This document shows positions 51,304 to 58,803 of a stretch of 64,000 nucleotides of DNA, in pieces; positions within the stretch are counted from its first letter, which is position 1, and the number at the start of each line of letters is the position of its first letter. A program made the position numbers and the translations under genes. The DNA comes from Micromonospora aurantiaca ATCC 27029 (GTDB taxonomy: Bacteria > Actinomycetota > Actinomycetes > Mycobacteriales > Micromonosporaceae): the NCBI RefSeq assembly GCF_000145235.1, contig NC_014391.1, forward strand, positions 6,281,501 to 6,345,500, read 5' to 3'. Below the pieces are notes generated by a model. It made no database searches, was not told the origin of the DNA, and was given only the letters and a program-made list of their open reading frames with translations.

Positions 51304-52224
51304 TCACTTCTTCGACAGCACCGCGCGGCCGAAGAACGCCAGGTTGGCCGGGCGCTCCGCGAGCCGGCGCATCAGGTAGCCGTACCACTGGTCGCCGTAG
51401 GGGACGTACGTCCGCACCGTGTAGCCCTCGCCGACCAGGCGCTGCTGCTCCTCCGGGCGGATGCCGTAGAGCATCTGGAACTCGAACCGGCCCGGGTCGC
51501 GGTCGAACCAGCGCGCCCGGTCCTCGCCGATCGCGATCAGGCGCGGGTCGTGCGTGGCCAGCATCGGGTAGCCGTCGCCGGACATCAGCACGTTCATGCA
51601 GCGCACGTACGACTTGTCCACCTCGCGGGCGGACTGGTACGCCACCGACTCCGGCTCCTTGTACGCGCCCTTGCACAGCCGCACCCGCGACCCGGCCGAG
51701 GCCAGCTCCCGGCAGTCCGACTCGGTCCGCCGCAGGTACGCCTGGAGCACCGCGCCCGTCCCCGGGTGGTCCTTGCGGAGCTTCGCCAGGATGTCCAGCG
51801 TCGAGTCGGTGGTGGTGTGGTCCTCCATGTCGAGCGTGACAGTGGTGCCCGCCGCGTCGGCCGCCGCGCAGATCGCCCGCGCGTTGTCGTACGCGAGCTG
51901 CTCGTCGAACATCTGGCCCAGCGCGGACAGCTTCACGCTGACCTCGGCGGCCGGGGTGAGCCCGGCGGCGGCGAGGCGGCTCAGCAGCGTGAGGTACTCG
52001 TCCCGGGTGGCGTTCGCCTGTTCCGGGGTGGTGGTGTCCTCGCCCAGGTAGTCGAGGGTGACCGCTTGGCCGTCGGCGACCAGCTCGCGGGTTGCGCGCA
52101 GCGCGTCGTCGGTGGCGGCGCCGGCGACGAACCGGCGGACGACGTCCCGGGTGAACGGGGCCGTCGCGACGAGCCGCTCCACCTGGGTAGACCGGGAGGC
52201 GGCGAGGATGACGGAACGGAGCAT
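51304..52224 (-). CDS. proline dehydrogenase
   Basis: A 306-residue FAD-dependent proline dehydrogenase, oxidising proline to pyrroline-5-carboxylate. Landmarks include VTLDMEDHTTTDSTLDI, RLCKGAYKEPESVAYQ, LMSGDGYPMLATHDPRLI, FEFQMLYGIRPEEQQRL and YGYLMRRLAERPANL. This is the short monofunctional form, without the P5C dehydrogenase half. The ATG at MLRSVILAASRS is well supported by homology; a much longer in-frame extension runs through a divergent gene and is discarded. Convergent with the VOC gene one base away. Confidence 0.93.
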   Translation of the reverse strand: MLRSVILAASRSTQVERLVATAPFTRDVVRRFVAGAATDDALRATRELVADGQAVTLDYLGEDTTTPEQANATRDEYLTLLSRLAAAGLTPAAEVSVKLSALGQMFDEQLAYDNARAICAAADAAGTTVTLDMEDHTTTDSTLDILAKLRKDHPGTGAVLQAYLRRTESDCRELASAGSRVRLCKGAYKEPESVAYQSAREVDKSYVRCMNVLMSGDGYPMLATHDPRLIAIGEDRARWFDRDPGRFEFQMLYGIRPEEQQRLVGEGYTVRTYVPYGDQWYGYLMRRLAERPANLAFFGRAVLSKK

Positions 52225-52341
52225 GAGCCGAGCGTAACGCTCACCACCGGGCCCTCGCCGGGTGCGTCCGAGGCCCGTTCCCTCCCGCCCTCCGACCGGC
52301 CCGGGCACCCCCGGCTGGCGGGGATCGGCTACAACGTTCAC

Positions 52342-52617
52342 GTGGATCGACGACACCCCCGGCGCCGGCTCCGCTCGGCCTCCGTGCAGCTCGGCGCGCT
52401 GACCGCGCTGGCCCTCGCGCTCTCCGGCTGCAACAACGGTTACGACGACGACGATGACGACTGCGCGCTCGGGCCGGCCGGCGGAGGCGGCGACACCGTC
52501 GCCGTCGCCCTGCTCGTGCCCGCGCCGGCCACCGCCGCGCGCGGCGAAGCCGCCCCGACCGCCGCGCTGCCCGAGCGCGGCGGCTTCGGCACCCACCTCG
52601 CCTCCTGCGGCGGCTGA
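52342..52617 (+). CDS. small lipoprotein with a six-aspartate run
   Basis: A 91-residue protein with an N-terminal signal of basic residues and a hydrophobic stretch ending LALALSGC (lipobox), then NNGYDDDDDDCALGPAGGGG with six consecutive aspartates, and an Ala/Pro-rich rest ending in HLASCGG. Probably exported and lipid-modified; the acidic cluster could bind calcium or other cations. It is one base from the next gene (GTG directly after its TGA). No family is recognised. In other bacteria a small lipoprotein precedes this ligase type too, but I cannot match this one. Confidence 0.6.
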   Translation: MDRRHPRRRLRSASVQLGALTALALALSGCNNGYDDDDDDCALGPAGGGGDTVAVALLVPAPATAARGEAAPTAALPERGGFGTHLASCGG

Positions 52618-52618
52618 C

Positions 52619-53785
52619 GTGCGCCGCGAGGCGAGCACGCCGCGCCCCGGCTGGGACGAGACCATCCGGGCCCAGGGCCTGGTGTACGTGGACACCGAGC
52701 TGCCCGACGGCGAGATCATGTCGTACTGGGACGAGACTGCGGCGTACTCCTTCACGCTCGACGAGGTGCTCCGGCTGGAGGAGGCCACGGAGGAGCTGCA
52801 CCGGATGTCGGTGGCCGCCGCCGAGCACGTGGTGGCCCGCCGCCGGTACGCCGAGTTCGGCATCCCCGAGTGGGCCGCCGAGGCGGTCGCCCGCTCGCTG
52901 CGGGAGTCCCCGCCGACGCTCTACGGCCGGTTCGACCTCTGGTACGACGGCAGCGGACCGCCGAAGATGCTGGAGTACAACGCCGACACCCCGACCGCGC
53001 TGGTCGAGGCGAGCATCGTGCAGTGGTACTGGCTGGAGCACACCCGCCCGGACGCGGACCAGTGGAACAGCCTGCACGAACGGCTGGTCGGCGCGTGGGC
53101 CAAGATCGGCGCCGGCCTGCACGAGCCGAGGGCACACGTGCTCTGGTCCTCCGAGGAGGAGTCGGGCGAGGACCAGATCACCGCCGGTTACCTGGCCGAG
53201 ACGGCCCGCCAGGCCGGGCTGGACGTGACGCTCATGCCGATCCAGCGGGTCGGCTGGGACGGGCGACGTTTCGTCGACGCCGACGACCGGCCGATCACCA
53301 CCTGCTTCAAGCTCTACCCCTGGGAGTGGATGCTGGCCGAGCCGTACGGGCGGCCCGCGCTCGACCCGGGCACGCCCACCACCTGGATCGAGCCGGCCTG
53401 GAAGCTGCTGCTGTCGAACAAGGCGCTGCTGGCGGTGCTCTGGGAGATGTACCCGGGGCACGACTACCTGCTGCCCGCGTACCTGGACTCGCCGCGCGGC
53501 ATGACCGAGTACGTGGCCAAGCCGCTGCTCGGTCGGGAGGGCGGCTCGGTACGCATCGTGACCGGCGACACGGAGATCACCAACCCGGGGATCTACGGCG
53601 ACGAGGGCTTCTGCTTCCAGGAGTTCCGCGCGTTGCCCGAGTTCGAGGGCAACCGGACGGTGCTCGGGAGCTGGATCGTGGACGGCGAGTCGGCGGGCGC
53701 CGGGGTCCGTGAGAGCGAGAGCCTCATCACTGACGGTTACGCGCGGTTCCTGCCCCACTACATCGACGCACCGCGTGTGCTCTGA
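52619..53785 (+). CDS. glutathionylspermidine synthase-like ATP-grasp protein
   Basis: A 388-residue ATP-grasp ligase of the glutathionylspermidine synthase C-terminal family (YgiC/YjfC type). Landmarks: ETAAYSFTLDEVLRLEEATEEL, GRFDLWYDGSGPPKMLEYNADTPTALVEA, TCFKLYPWEWMLAE, VAKPLLGREGGSVRI and GSWIVDGESAGAGVRES. Stand-alone members do not make glutathionylspermidine, and actinomycetes use mycothiol, so the product is unknown. GTG start, coupled to the preceding lipoprotein gene. The ATP-binding Lys/Arg and Glu/Asn positions look intact. Confidence 0.85.
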   Translation: MRREASTPRPGWDETIRAQGLVYVDTELPDGEIMSYWDETAAYSFTLDEVLRLEEATEELHRMSVAAAEHVVARRRYAEFGIPEWAAEAVARSLRESPPTLYGRFDLWYDGSGPPKMLEYNADTPTALVEASIVQWYWLEHTRPDADQWNSLHERLVGAWAKIGAGLHEPRAHVLWSSEEESGEDQITAGYLAETARQAGLDVTLMPIQRVGWDGRRFVDADDRPITTCFKLYPWEWMLAEPYGRPALDPGTPTTWIEPAWKLLLSNKALLAVLWEMYPGHDYLLPAYLDSPRGMTEYVAKPLLGREGGSVRIVTGDTEITNPGIYGDEGFCFQEFRALPEFEGNRTVLGSWIVDGESAGAGVRESESLITDGYARFLPHYIDAPRVL

Positions 53786-53804
53786 GTCGTCTACCGTTGG
53801 TGTC

Positions 53805-54371
53805 GTGAACTTCGACGCGTACGCCCGGACCGGGGTCGAGCTCGTCAACGCCCGGCTGGACGACCTGGACGGCCTGCGGGCCGTCTTCTCGGACGAGCAG
53901 GGCTGGATGCGCGACGAGGTCGCGGAACGGGACCTGGCGATCTTCCGGCGGGCGCAGAAGCGCCTCCGGGACGTCTTCGAGTACGGCACCTCGGGCCGGG
54001 ACGCCGACGCGGTCTCCGAACTGAACGCGATGCTGGAGGCGTTCCCGGTGCAGCCGCGCATCTCCGGGCACGACTCCTCCGACTGGCACATGCACGTGAC
54101 CAGCCGGGGCGCGTCGGTCTCCTCCGAATACCTGGCCGGCGCAGTCTGGGGCCTGTCGGTGTGGCTCTGCGAGTACGGCAGCGCCCGCTTCGGGGTCTGC
54201 GCCGACGACCGCTGCGGCAACGTCTACCTGGACACCTCGTCCAACTGCTGCCGGCGGTTCTGCTCCGAGCGCTGCGCCACCCGCTCCCACGTGGCAGCGC
54301 ACCGGGCCCGCAAGCGGGCCGCGGTCGGCGAGCAGGCCGTCCCGGCGCAGCCGCTGTCCCCGGTGAGCTGA
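53805..54371 (+). CDS. CGNR-type zinc finger protein
   Basis: A 188-residue protein with an N-terminal helical ABATE-like domain (ELVNARLDDLDGLRAVFSDE, about residues 10-30) and a C-terminal CGNR-like zinc finger (FGVCADDRCGNVYLD, then CCRRFCSERCATRSHVAAHR). The four metal cysteines are kept while CGNR itself reads CATR. Such proteins are predicted regulators. It starts 20 bases after the ligase gene with GTG, and is probably the last gene of the unit. Confidence 0.8.
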   Translation: MNFDAYARTGVELVNARLDDLDGLRAVFSDEQGWMRDEVAERDLAIFRRAQKRLRDVFEYGTSGRDADAVSELNAMLEAFPVQPRISGHDSSDWHMHVTSRGASVSSEYLAGAVWGLSVWLCEYGSARFGVCADDRCGNVYLDTSSNCCRRFCSERCATRSHVAAHRARKRAAVGEQAVPAQPLSPVS

Positions 54372-54382
54372 CCTCCGGCGCT

Positions 54383-54411
54383 CCGGCCGCCCTTGCTCGA
54401 ACGGCGGCCGG
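54383..54411. terminator. hairpin between convergent genes
   Basis: CCGGCCGCC pairs with GGCGGCCGG over 11 bases of loop, 12 bases after the CGNR gene stop, between convergent genes. Confidence 0.55.
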
Positions 54412-54426
54412 GGCGGCGCGTGCCGG

Positions 54427-55233
54427 TCAGACGTCGACCGGCGACGGCGCGGTCAGGTTGGCCCGGGCGAACTCCAGCGACTCCCGCAGGTCCGCCTCGC
54501 GGACCGCGCGGCTCTTCGCGCCCCGGGTGGTCACCTCCACCGCCACCGAGCCGGTGAACCCCCGCCCGGCCAGCGAGCGGAGCATCTCCGCGCAGGGCTG
54601 ACCGCCGCGACCGGGCACCAGGTGCTCGTCGCGCCCCTCGCCGGTGCCGTCGCCCAGGTGCACGTGCGCCAGCCCGGAACCCATCCGGTCGGCCATCGCC
54701 ATCGCGTCGGTGTGCGAGGCCGCGCAGTGCGACAGGTCCAGCGTGTAGGAGGCGTACCCGATCTCGGTCGGATCCCAGCCCGGCGCGTACGGGACGAACT
54801 GCCGCCCGGCCATCCGCACCGGATACATGTTCTCCACCCCGAAGTGCAGGCCGCCGAACTGCCCGGCGATCGTGTCGAGCCCGTCGGCGAAGGTGCGCGC
54901 GTAGTCACGCTGCCAGGTGAACGGCGGATGCACCACGACAGTGGGCGCCTCCAGCGTCTCGGCCAGCTCGGCGGCCTTGCGCAGCCGCTCCCACGGGTCG
55001 GGGCTCCACACCCGCTGGGTGACGAGAAGGCACGGGGCGTGGACCGACAGCACCGGGACGCCGTAGTGCTCGGCGAGGCCGCGCAGCGCGCCCGCGTCCT
55101 GGCTGACCGGGTCGGTCCAGACCATCACCTCGATGCCGTCGTAGCCGAGCTCGGCGGCGAGCTGGAACGCCGCCGCGGTCCGTTCGGGAAAGACCGAGGA
55201 CGTGGACAGGAGCACCGGAACGCGGTAAGTCAC
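54427..55233 (-). CDS. sugar phosphate isomerase/epimerase (AP-endonuclease-2-type TIM barrel)
   Basis: A 268-residue xylose-isomerase-like TIM barrel: LLSTSSVFPERTAAAFQLAAELGYDGIEVMVW at the start, PTVVVHPPFTWQRD, FGVENMYPV, YTLDLSHCAASHTDAMAMADR with metal-site acids and histidines, and VHLGDGTGEGRDEHLVPGRG. Members act on sugar or sugar-like phosphates; the M. tuberculosis counterpart is Rv0498. The GTG start overlaps its GGAGG, so the start could be slightly different. Confidence 0.82.
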   Translation of the reverse strand: MTYRVPVLLSTSSVFPERTAAAFQLAAELGYDGIEVMVWTDPVSQDAGALRGLAEHYGVPVLSVHAPCLLVTQRVWSPDPWERLRKAAELAETLEAPTVVVHPPFTWQRDYARTFADGLDTIAGQFGGLHFGVENMYPVRMAGRQFVPYAPGWDPTEIGYASYTLDLSHCAASHTDAMAMADRMGSGLAHVHLGDGTGEGRDEHLVPGRGGQPCAEMLRSLAGRGFTGSVAVEVTTRGAKSRAVREADLRESLEFARANLTAPSPVDV

Positions 55234-55308
55234 ACCTCCGAGGGTAGCTCCAACCGCCAGCGAGCATCGGGACGAGCAACCGCAAAGCAACCCAGAGCGC
55301 TCGTACTG

Positions 55309-56253
55309 TCACATCGGCGCGAGCTGATCCAGCCGGCGCAGGATGACGCCCTCCCGCAGCGCCCACGGGCAGATGTCCACGCAGTCCACGTCGAGGCGCC
55401 GCATCACCGCCTCCGCCACCACCGCGCCCGCGAGGAGCTGGTGGGCCCGCTGCGCGCTCACCCCCTCCAGCTCGGGCAACTGGGCCGGCGGGATGTGCCT
55501 GATGAACCCCAGCACCTGCCGCAGGCCGGTACGGGTCAGGCTGCGGCGCGCCCACAGACCCGCACCCGAAGGCGCGGCGCCGGCCAGCCGGGCCAGCGTG
55601 CGGAACGTCTTCGAGGTGGCCACCGGACGCTCCCAGCCCACCGCTGTCAACTGCTCCACCACCGGGTCGAGCTGCGCGTTCACGTACGCCCGCAGTTCCT
55701 CCACGGCCTCGGCCGACGGCGGCGCCGTGCCGGCCGGATCGACGGCGAGCCGCTCCCGGCTGAGCCGTCCCGCGCCGAGCGGCAGCGAGATCGCCACGTC
55801 CGGGTGCTCGTCGATGCCGGCGGCCAGTTCCAGCGAGCCGCCGCCGATGTCCATCGCCAGCAGCCGCCCTGCGGACCAGCCGAACCACCGCCGCACCGCC
55901 AGGAACGTCATCCGCGCCTCGTCCGCGCCGGAGAGCACCTCCAGGCGTACGCCCGTCTCGTCGCGGACGCGCGCCAGCACGTCGGCGGCGTTCGTGGCGT
56001 CGCGGACCGCACTCGTCGCGAACGCCAGCAGATCCTCGGCGCCCAGCCCGTCAGCCGCCGCCCGGGCCATGCCGACCGCCTTGACCAGGCCGTCCGCGCC
56101 GCCGCCGGTGAGCGCGCCGTCCGGCCCGATCTGCTCGGCCAGCCGCAGCACCACCTTCTCCGAGTGCGCCGGCCAGGGATGCGCGCCGTGGTGGGCGTCG
56201 ACCACCAGCAGGTGCACCGTGTTGGAACCGACGTCGAGGACACCCAGTCGCAT
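55309..56253 (-). CDS. ppx: exopolyphosphatase, Ppx/GppA family
   Basis: A 314-residue Ppx/GppA phosphatase: RLGVLDVGSNTVHLLVVDA (phosphate loop), LLAFATSAVRDATNAADVL, LLAMDIGGGSLELAAG (second loop with catalytic Glu nearby) and the C-terminal ICPWALREGVIL. This short form without extra domains matches M. tuberculosis Ppx1. It removes terminal phosphate from polyphosphate or pppGpp. The polyP theme fits PhoU/SenX3-RegX3 in the same neighbourhood. Confidence 0.9.
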   Translation of the reverse strand: MRLGVLDVGSNTVHLLVVDAHHGAHPWPAHSEKVVLRLAEQIGPDGALTGGGADGLVKAVGMARAAADGLGAEDLLAFATSAVRDATNAADVLARVRDETGVRLEVLSGADEARMTFLAVRRWFGWSAGRLLAMDIGGGSLELAAGIDEHPDVAISLPLGAGRLSRERLAVDPAGTAPPSAEAVEELRAYVNAQLDPVVEQLTAVGWERPVATSKTFRTLARLAGAAPSGAGLWARRSLTRTGLRQVLGFIRHIPPAQLPELEGVSAQRAHQLLAGAVVAEAVMRRLDVDCVDICPWALREGVILRRLDQLAPM

Positions 56254-56327
56254 GGGGAAGACCCTAGGGCCAACACGTTTCGTCGGCTCGGCGGCCGGGC
56301 GGGGTCACCGCGCGTACGCTGGTCCGA

Positions 56328-57134
56328 GTGACAGGGCAGATCGAGCTTCACGTGCTGGTGGACGACCCCGAGGACCCGCGCAGCCGCGAGGTCGGGCTGG
56401 ACTTCCCACGGGAGTGGATCGAGTTCGTCGACCCGGCCGACGCGAAGCACGTCGTCCGCGCCGACCTGACCTGGTTGCTGTCCCGCTGGACGTGCATCTT
56501 CGGTCAGGGCTGCCACGGCATCATCGCCGGGCGCGCCGCCGACGGGTGCTGCTCGCACGGCGCGTTCTTCACCGACTCCGACGACGAGAAGCGGGTCCGG
56601 GCAGCGGTGAAGCGGCTGACGCCGGAGACGTGGCAGCACTTCCGGCGCGGGTTCAAGAACTGGACCGAGAACGACACCGTCGACGGCAAGACGCCGGCCC
56701 GGCGTACCGCCACCCGCGACGTCGACGCCCCCTGCGTGTTCCTCAACGACGCCGACTTCCCCGGTGGGGGCGGCTGCGCGCTGCACGCCCAGGCGCTGCG
56801 CGACGGCGTGCACCCGCTGGAGTACAAGCCGGACGTCTGCTGGCAGTTGCCGGTACGCCGCGACCAGGAGTGGCACAAGCGGCCGGACAACACCAAGGTG
56901 CTGATCTCCACGCTGGCCGAGTTCGACAGGCGCGGCTGGGGCGCCGGCGGGCACGACCTCGACTGGTGGTGCACGTCCTCCACCGACGCGCACGTCGGCG
57001 CCGAGCCGATGTACGTCTCGTACGGGCCGGAGCTGACCGCGCTGATCGGCGCGCCCGCGTACGCGAAGCTGGCCGAACTCTGCGCCGCCCGGCAGCGCCA
57101 GGGTCAGATCGCCCCGCACCCCGCAAGCGACTGA
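56328..57134 (+). CDS. cysteine-rich protein, Rv0495c-like
   Basis: A 268-residue cytoplasmic protein rich in conserved cysteines: WTCIFGQGCHGIIAGRAADGCCSHGAFF, CVFLNDADFPGGGGCALHAQAL, YKPDVCWQLP and DWWCTSS. This pattern matches the YkgJ/DUF3109-like group which may bind an iron-sulfur cluster or zinc. A homologue, Rv0495c, is next to ppx in M. tuberculosis as here. Function unknown. GTG start just divergent from ppx. Confidence 0.82.
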   Translation: MTGQIELHVLVDDPEDPRSREVGLDFPREWIEFVDPADAKHVVRADLTWLLSRWTCIFGQGCHGIIAGRAADGCCSHGAFFTDSDDEKRVRAAVKRLTPETWQHFRRGFKNWTENDTVDGKTPARRTATRDVDAPCVFLNDADFPGGGGCALHAQALRDGVHPLEYKPDVCWQLPVRRDQEWHKRPDNTKVLISTLAEFDRRGWGAGGHDLDWWCTSSTDAHVGAEPMYVSYGPELTALIGAPAYAKLAELCAARQRQGQIAPHPASD

Positions 57135-57172
57135 AGGCCGGCACCCCGTTGGTTCGGGGTGCCGGCCTTCAG
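57131..57172. terminator. bidirectional terminator hairpin
   Basis: Perfect 18-base arms (CTGAAGGCCGGCACCCCG and its complement) with a six-base loop, starting at the stop codon of the Rv0495c-like gene and ending 20 bases before the convergent gene's stop. Confidence 0.85.
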
Positions 57173-57191
57173 CTTGGTCTCACTTGTTCTC

Positions 57192-57764
57192 TTAGCTGTT
57201 CCAGTGCTGGGCGACGAGGTCGGCGGCCTGCTGCTCCCACTGGGCGTAGTGGTCCGGGTAGGCCGACACCTGGACGGTCTGGGCGGCCTTGGTCAGCGGC
57301 ATGTCCTGCCAGCCGTCGACCTGCTTCAGACCCTTCAGGAACGCCGTCGTGGAGTACTCCGGGTCGGTGATCTGCTCCACCGTGCCCCAACCACTGGACG
57401 GGCGCTGCTGGAACAGGCCCTGCGAGTCATGATCGTTACGGTCACCGAGGTGGCCGAGGTTCTCCAGCTTCGACTCCTGCAACGCCGTCGCGATCGACAC
57501 GACAGCGGCACGCTCGTCCATGCCAGCCTTCTTGGTGGCGGCGATGATCGCCTTGACGTTGGCGGTCTGCTCGTCGTTCAGGTCGATACGCGACTGATTG
57601 CCCTGCACACCGTGCGGGATCAGCTTGTCACCCTGCACCGTCACCGCAACCGGCTTGGTGTGGGTGGTGTCCGCCGCGTGCGCAGCCACCGGGCCGGCGA
57701 ACACGCCACCGGTGAAAGCCAGACCAGCAACACCCAGAATGCTCTTACGCAGAATCGTGTTCAT
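57192..57764 (-). CDS. secreted lysozyme-like cell-wall protein
   Basis: A 190-residue exported protein. The signal peptide (MNTILRKSILGVAGLAFTGG then VFAGPVAAHAA) precedes a mature part with an SLT-like core: AAVVSIATALQESKLENLGHLGDRNDHDSQGLFQQRPSSGWGTVEQITD and the C-terminal helix YAQWEQQAADLVAQHW. The ESKLENL and GLFQQRPSSGWG segments match a small secreted actinomycete transglycosylase-like family often said to be peptidoglycan-related; the catalytic Glu is probably in ALQESKL (about residue 97). GGAG seven bases before ATG. A long repeat-rich leader lies upstream. Confidence 0.82.
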   Translation of the reverse strand: MNTILRKSILGVAGLAFTGGVFAGPVAAHAADTTHTKPVAVTVQGDKLIPHGVQGNQSRIDLNDEQTANVKAIIAATKKAGMDERAAVVSIATALQESKLENLGHLGDRNDHDSQGLFQQRPSSGWGTVEQITDPEYSTTAFLKGLKQVDGWQDMPLTKAAQTVQVSAYPDHYAQWEQQAADLVAQHWNS

Positions 57765-57900
57765 GGGGGGCTCCATTCGGGGGATCGACGCCCACACCGA
57801 CAGGGGGGCCGGCGCGGGTGCGAGCACCGTCAGGCGCTCAAGAAAGTCTTCGGGGGATCCGGGGCAGGGGGGGCCTCGTCGCGGCGCCGGAACACTGTTC

Positions 57901-57926
57901 AACGACCCGCCACCCGCCACCATTCC
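57901..57926 (-). promoter_or_regulatory. GGAAT-N18-GTT element, gene-proximal copy
   Basis: On the minus strand GGGAAT, 18 bases, then GTTGAAC. The spacing and both boxes match the SigR/SigH-type ECF consensus GGAAT-N18-GTT. It is 137 bases upstream of the cell-wall protein start. Degenerate in the rest of the unit. Confidence 0.5.
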
Positions 57927-57985
57927 CGGGGGGCGCCACACGCCACCAGAAAGCGGCGGGGGTTCACGTCGTCGGAACCGTGTTC

Positions 57986-58011
57986 AACGACCAGCCGGCC
58001 AGGATGATTCC
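57986..58011 (-). promoter_or_regulatory. GGAAT-N18-GTT element, middle copy
   Basis: Same arrangement on the minus strand: GGGGAAT, 18 bases ending GGTC, then GTTGAACACGGTTCC. The sequence after GTT is shared with the distal copy (CGTTGA, two bases, ACGGTTCCG), making this a repeat unit as well as a promoter-like element. Confidence 0.5.
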
Positions 58012-58040
58012 CCGCGGCTCACGTCGCCGGAACCGTACTC

Positions 58041-58067
58041 AACGACCAGCGGCCCCGGGGTGATTCC
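58041..58067 (-). promoter_or_regulatory. GGAAT-N19-GTT element, distal copy
   Basis: GGGAAT, 19 bases ending GGTC, then GTTGAGTACGGTTCCG on the minus strand. One base longer spacer than the other two; flanks nearly identical to the middle copy. About 55 bases separate these two copies. Confidence 0.45.
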
Positions 58068-58407
58068 CAAGGCCTTGCAGATACCACCCCACTCGCGGGG
58101 CGAGCCTCGCTCGGTCGTTCACCCGGCTACAACGCCACCCACCCGCCCGCGATTCCACCCCCAGAGTGCCACCCACCACCCCCGAACCGGACACCCCCGC
58201 CCACACCGGCACGACACTCCCGCGCCCCGCACCTCGCCGCACCCCCCGGACCCTCCCACCAGCACCACCTGCACCCCCAGCACCACTCCACCGGGAGTCG
58301 GGATCAGGCGCCGAGCCCAGCGCGATGATCGCCCGGTGGGGGCACCCCGCACGGCAGCCGCCACCCTGCCGCCCGACACGACGCGAGGTTCACGCGCTCG
58401 GCCCCAC

Positions 58408-58470
58408 CGTCGATCATGAGGTTAGCGGCGACAAAACGGACACCGACCGCCGCCAAGTTCATGATCGACG
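58408..58470. repeat. inverted repeat, CGTCGATCATGA family, copy 2
   Basis: Arms of 23 bases (58408-58430, 58448-58470) pair with three mismatches; ends CGTCGATCATGA and TCATGATCGACG. Left and right ends are the same as in the element at 6111-6177 (CGTCGATCATGAGGTT and AACTTCATGATCG-like), while the middle differs. Confidence 0.7.
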
Positions 58471-58524
58471 CGACCCCGAGACCGGCTCGGGGGCGGGGGT
58501 GAAGCGCCGCGCGGCTCGCCTGCG

Positions 58525-58593
58525 CGATCTTGCAGTTCGAGCCCTTCAGGTGTCCCATTCACGCGGTTTGCCGGGTACCTAAGTGCAAGATCG
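58525..58593. repeat. inverted repeat, CGATCTTGCAGTT family, copy 2
   Basis: Left end CGATCTTGCAGTT and right end AAGTGCAAGATCG pair at 12 of 13 positions over a longer loop. The sequence following the left end (GCCCTTCAGGTGTCCC) is shared with the copy at 5046-5120 (one base differs in GGTGCCCC). Confidence 0.65.
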
Positions 58594-58670
58594 GCGGGTG
58601 GGGCCGGGGGGCTTGGGCAGGTCCTGCCCGGGGGTCGGCGGGAGCTGATCACCGTCCCGCGCCGACCCGG

Positions 58671-58742
58671 CGATCTTGGAGTTGTGGTGCCTCGCGAAGC
58701 GCGCCAAAGCGGGCATGTCGTGGCGCCACAACTCCAAGATCG
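58671..58742. repeat. inverted repeat CGATCTTGGAGTTGTGG
   Basis: Arms of 21 bases (58671-58691, 58722-58742) with one mismatch, loop 30 bases. The terminal CGATCTTG is shared with the CGATCTTGCAGTT family, but the rest is different, so it may be a subfamily. Confidence 0.7.
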
Positions 58743-58773
58743 GCGAGGGTGGGGCGGCGGGATAGGGCGACCC

Positions 58774-58795
58774 GGGGGGGGGGGGGGGGGGGGGG
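58774..58795. repeat. 22-base G homopolymer
   Basis: An uninterrupted run of 22 G, then AA and five more G, ending at the 3' end of the regX3 gene (on the minus strand a C run directly after its stop). Such tracts are length-unstable and can form G-quadruplex structures; assemblies often get the length wrong. Confidence 0.75.
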
Positions 58796-58803
58796 AAGGG
58801 GGA

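Larger units (their letters stand above)
57765..58803. other. 1 kb intergenic region: promoter repeats, C-rich DNA and inverted repeats
   Basis: No gene. From the cell-wall gene outward it holds three GGAAT-N18/19-GTT elements (57901-58067), a strongly C-rich + strand between about 58130 and 58290 (proline-codon-like, a G-quadruplex candidate on the other strand), then three different inverted repeats (58408-58470, 58525-58593, 58671-58742) and a 22-base G homopolymer before the regX3 stop. Short ORFs here lack codon bias. Confidence 0.6.

Noticed and set aside
52225..52863. In-frame N-terminal extension of the proline dehydrogenase
   Set aside because: It crosses the divergent lipoprotein and ligase genes and has no homology; the family start is at MLRSVILAASRS.
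57765..58100. c-di-AMP (ydaO-type) riboswitch in the leader of the cell-wall gene
   Set aside because: Considered because such riboswitches precede actinobacterial wall hydrolases; the conserved core segments are not recognisable, and the repeats are better described as GGAAT-N18/19-GTT units.
58120..58300. Possible CRISPR or proline-rich gene in the C-rich stretch
   Set aside because: No regular repeat-spacer pattern, no start with ribosome site, no codon bias; simple low-complexity DNA.
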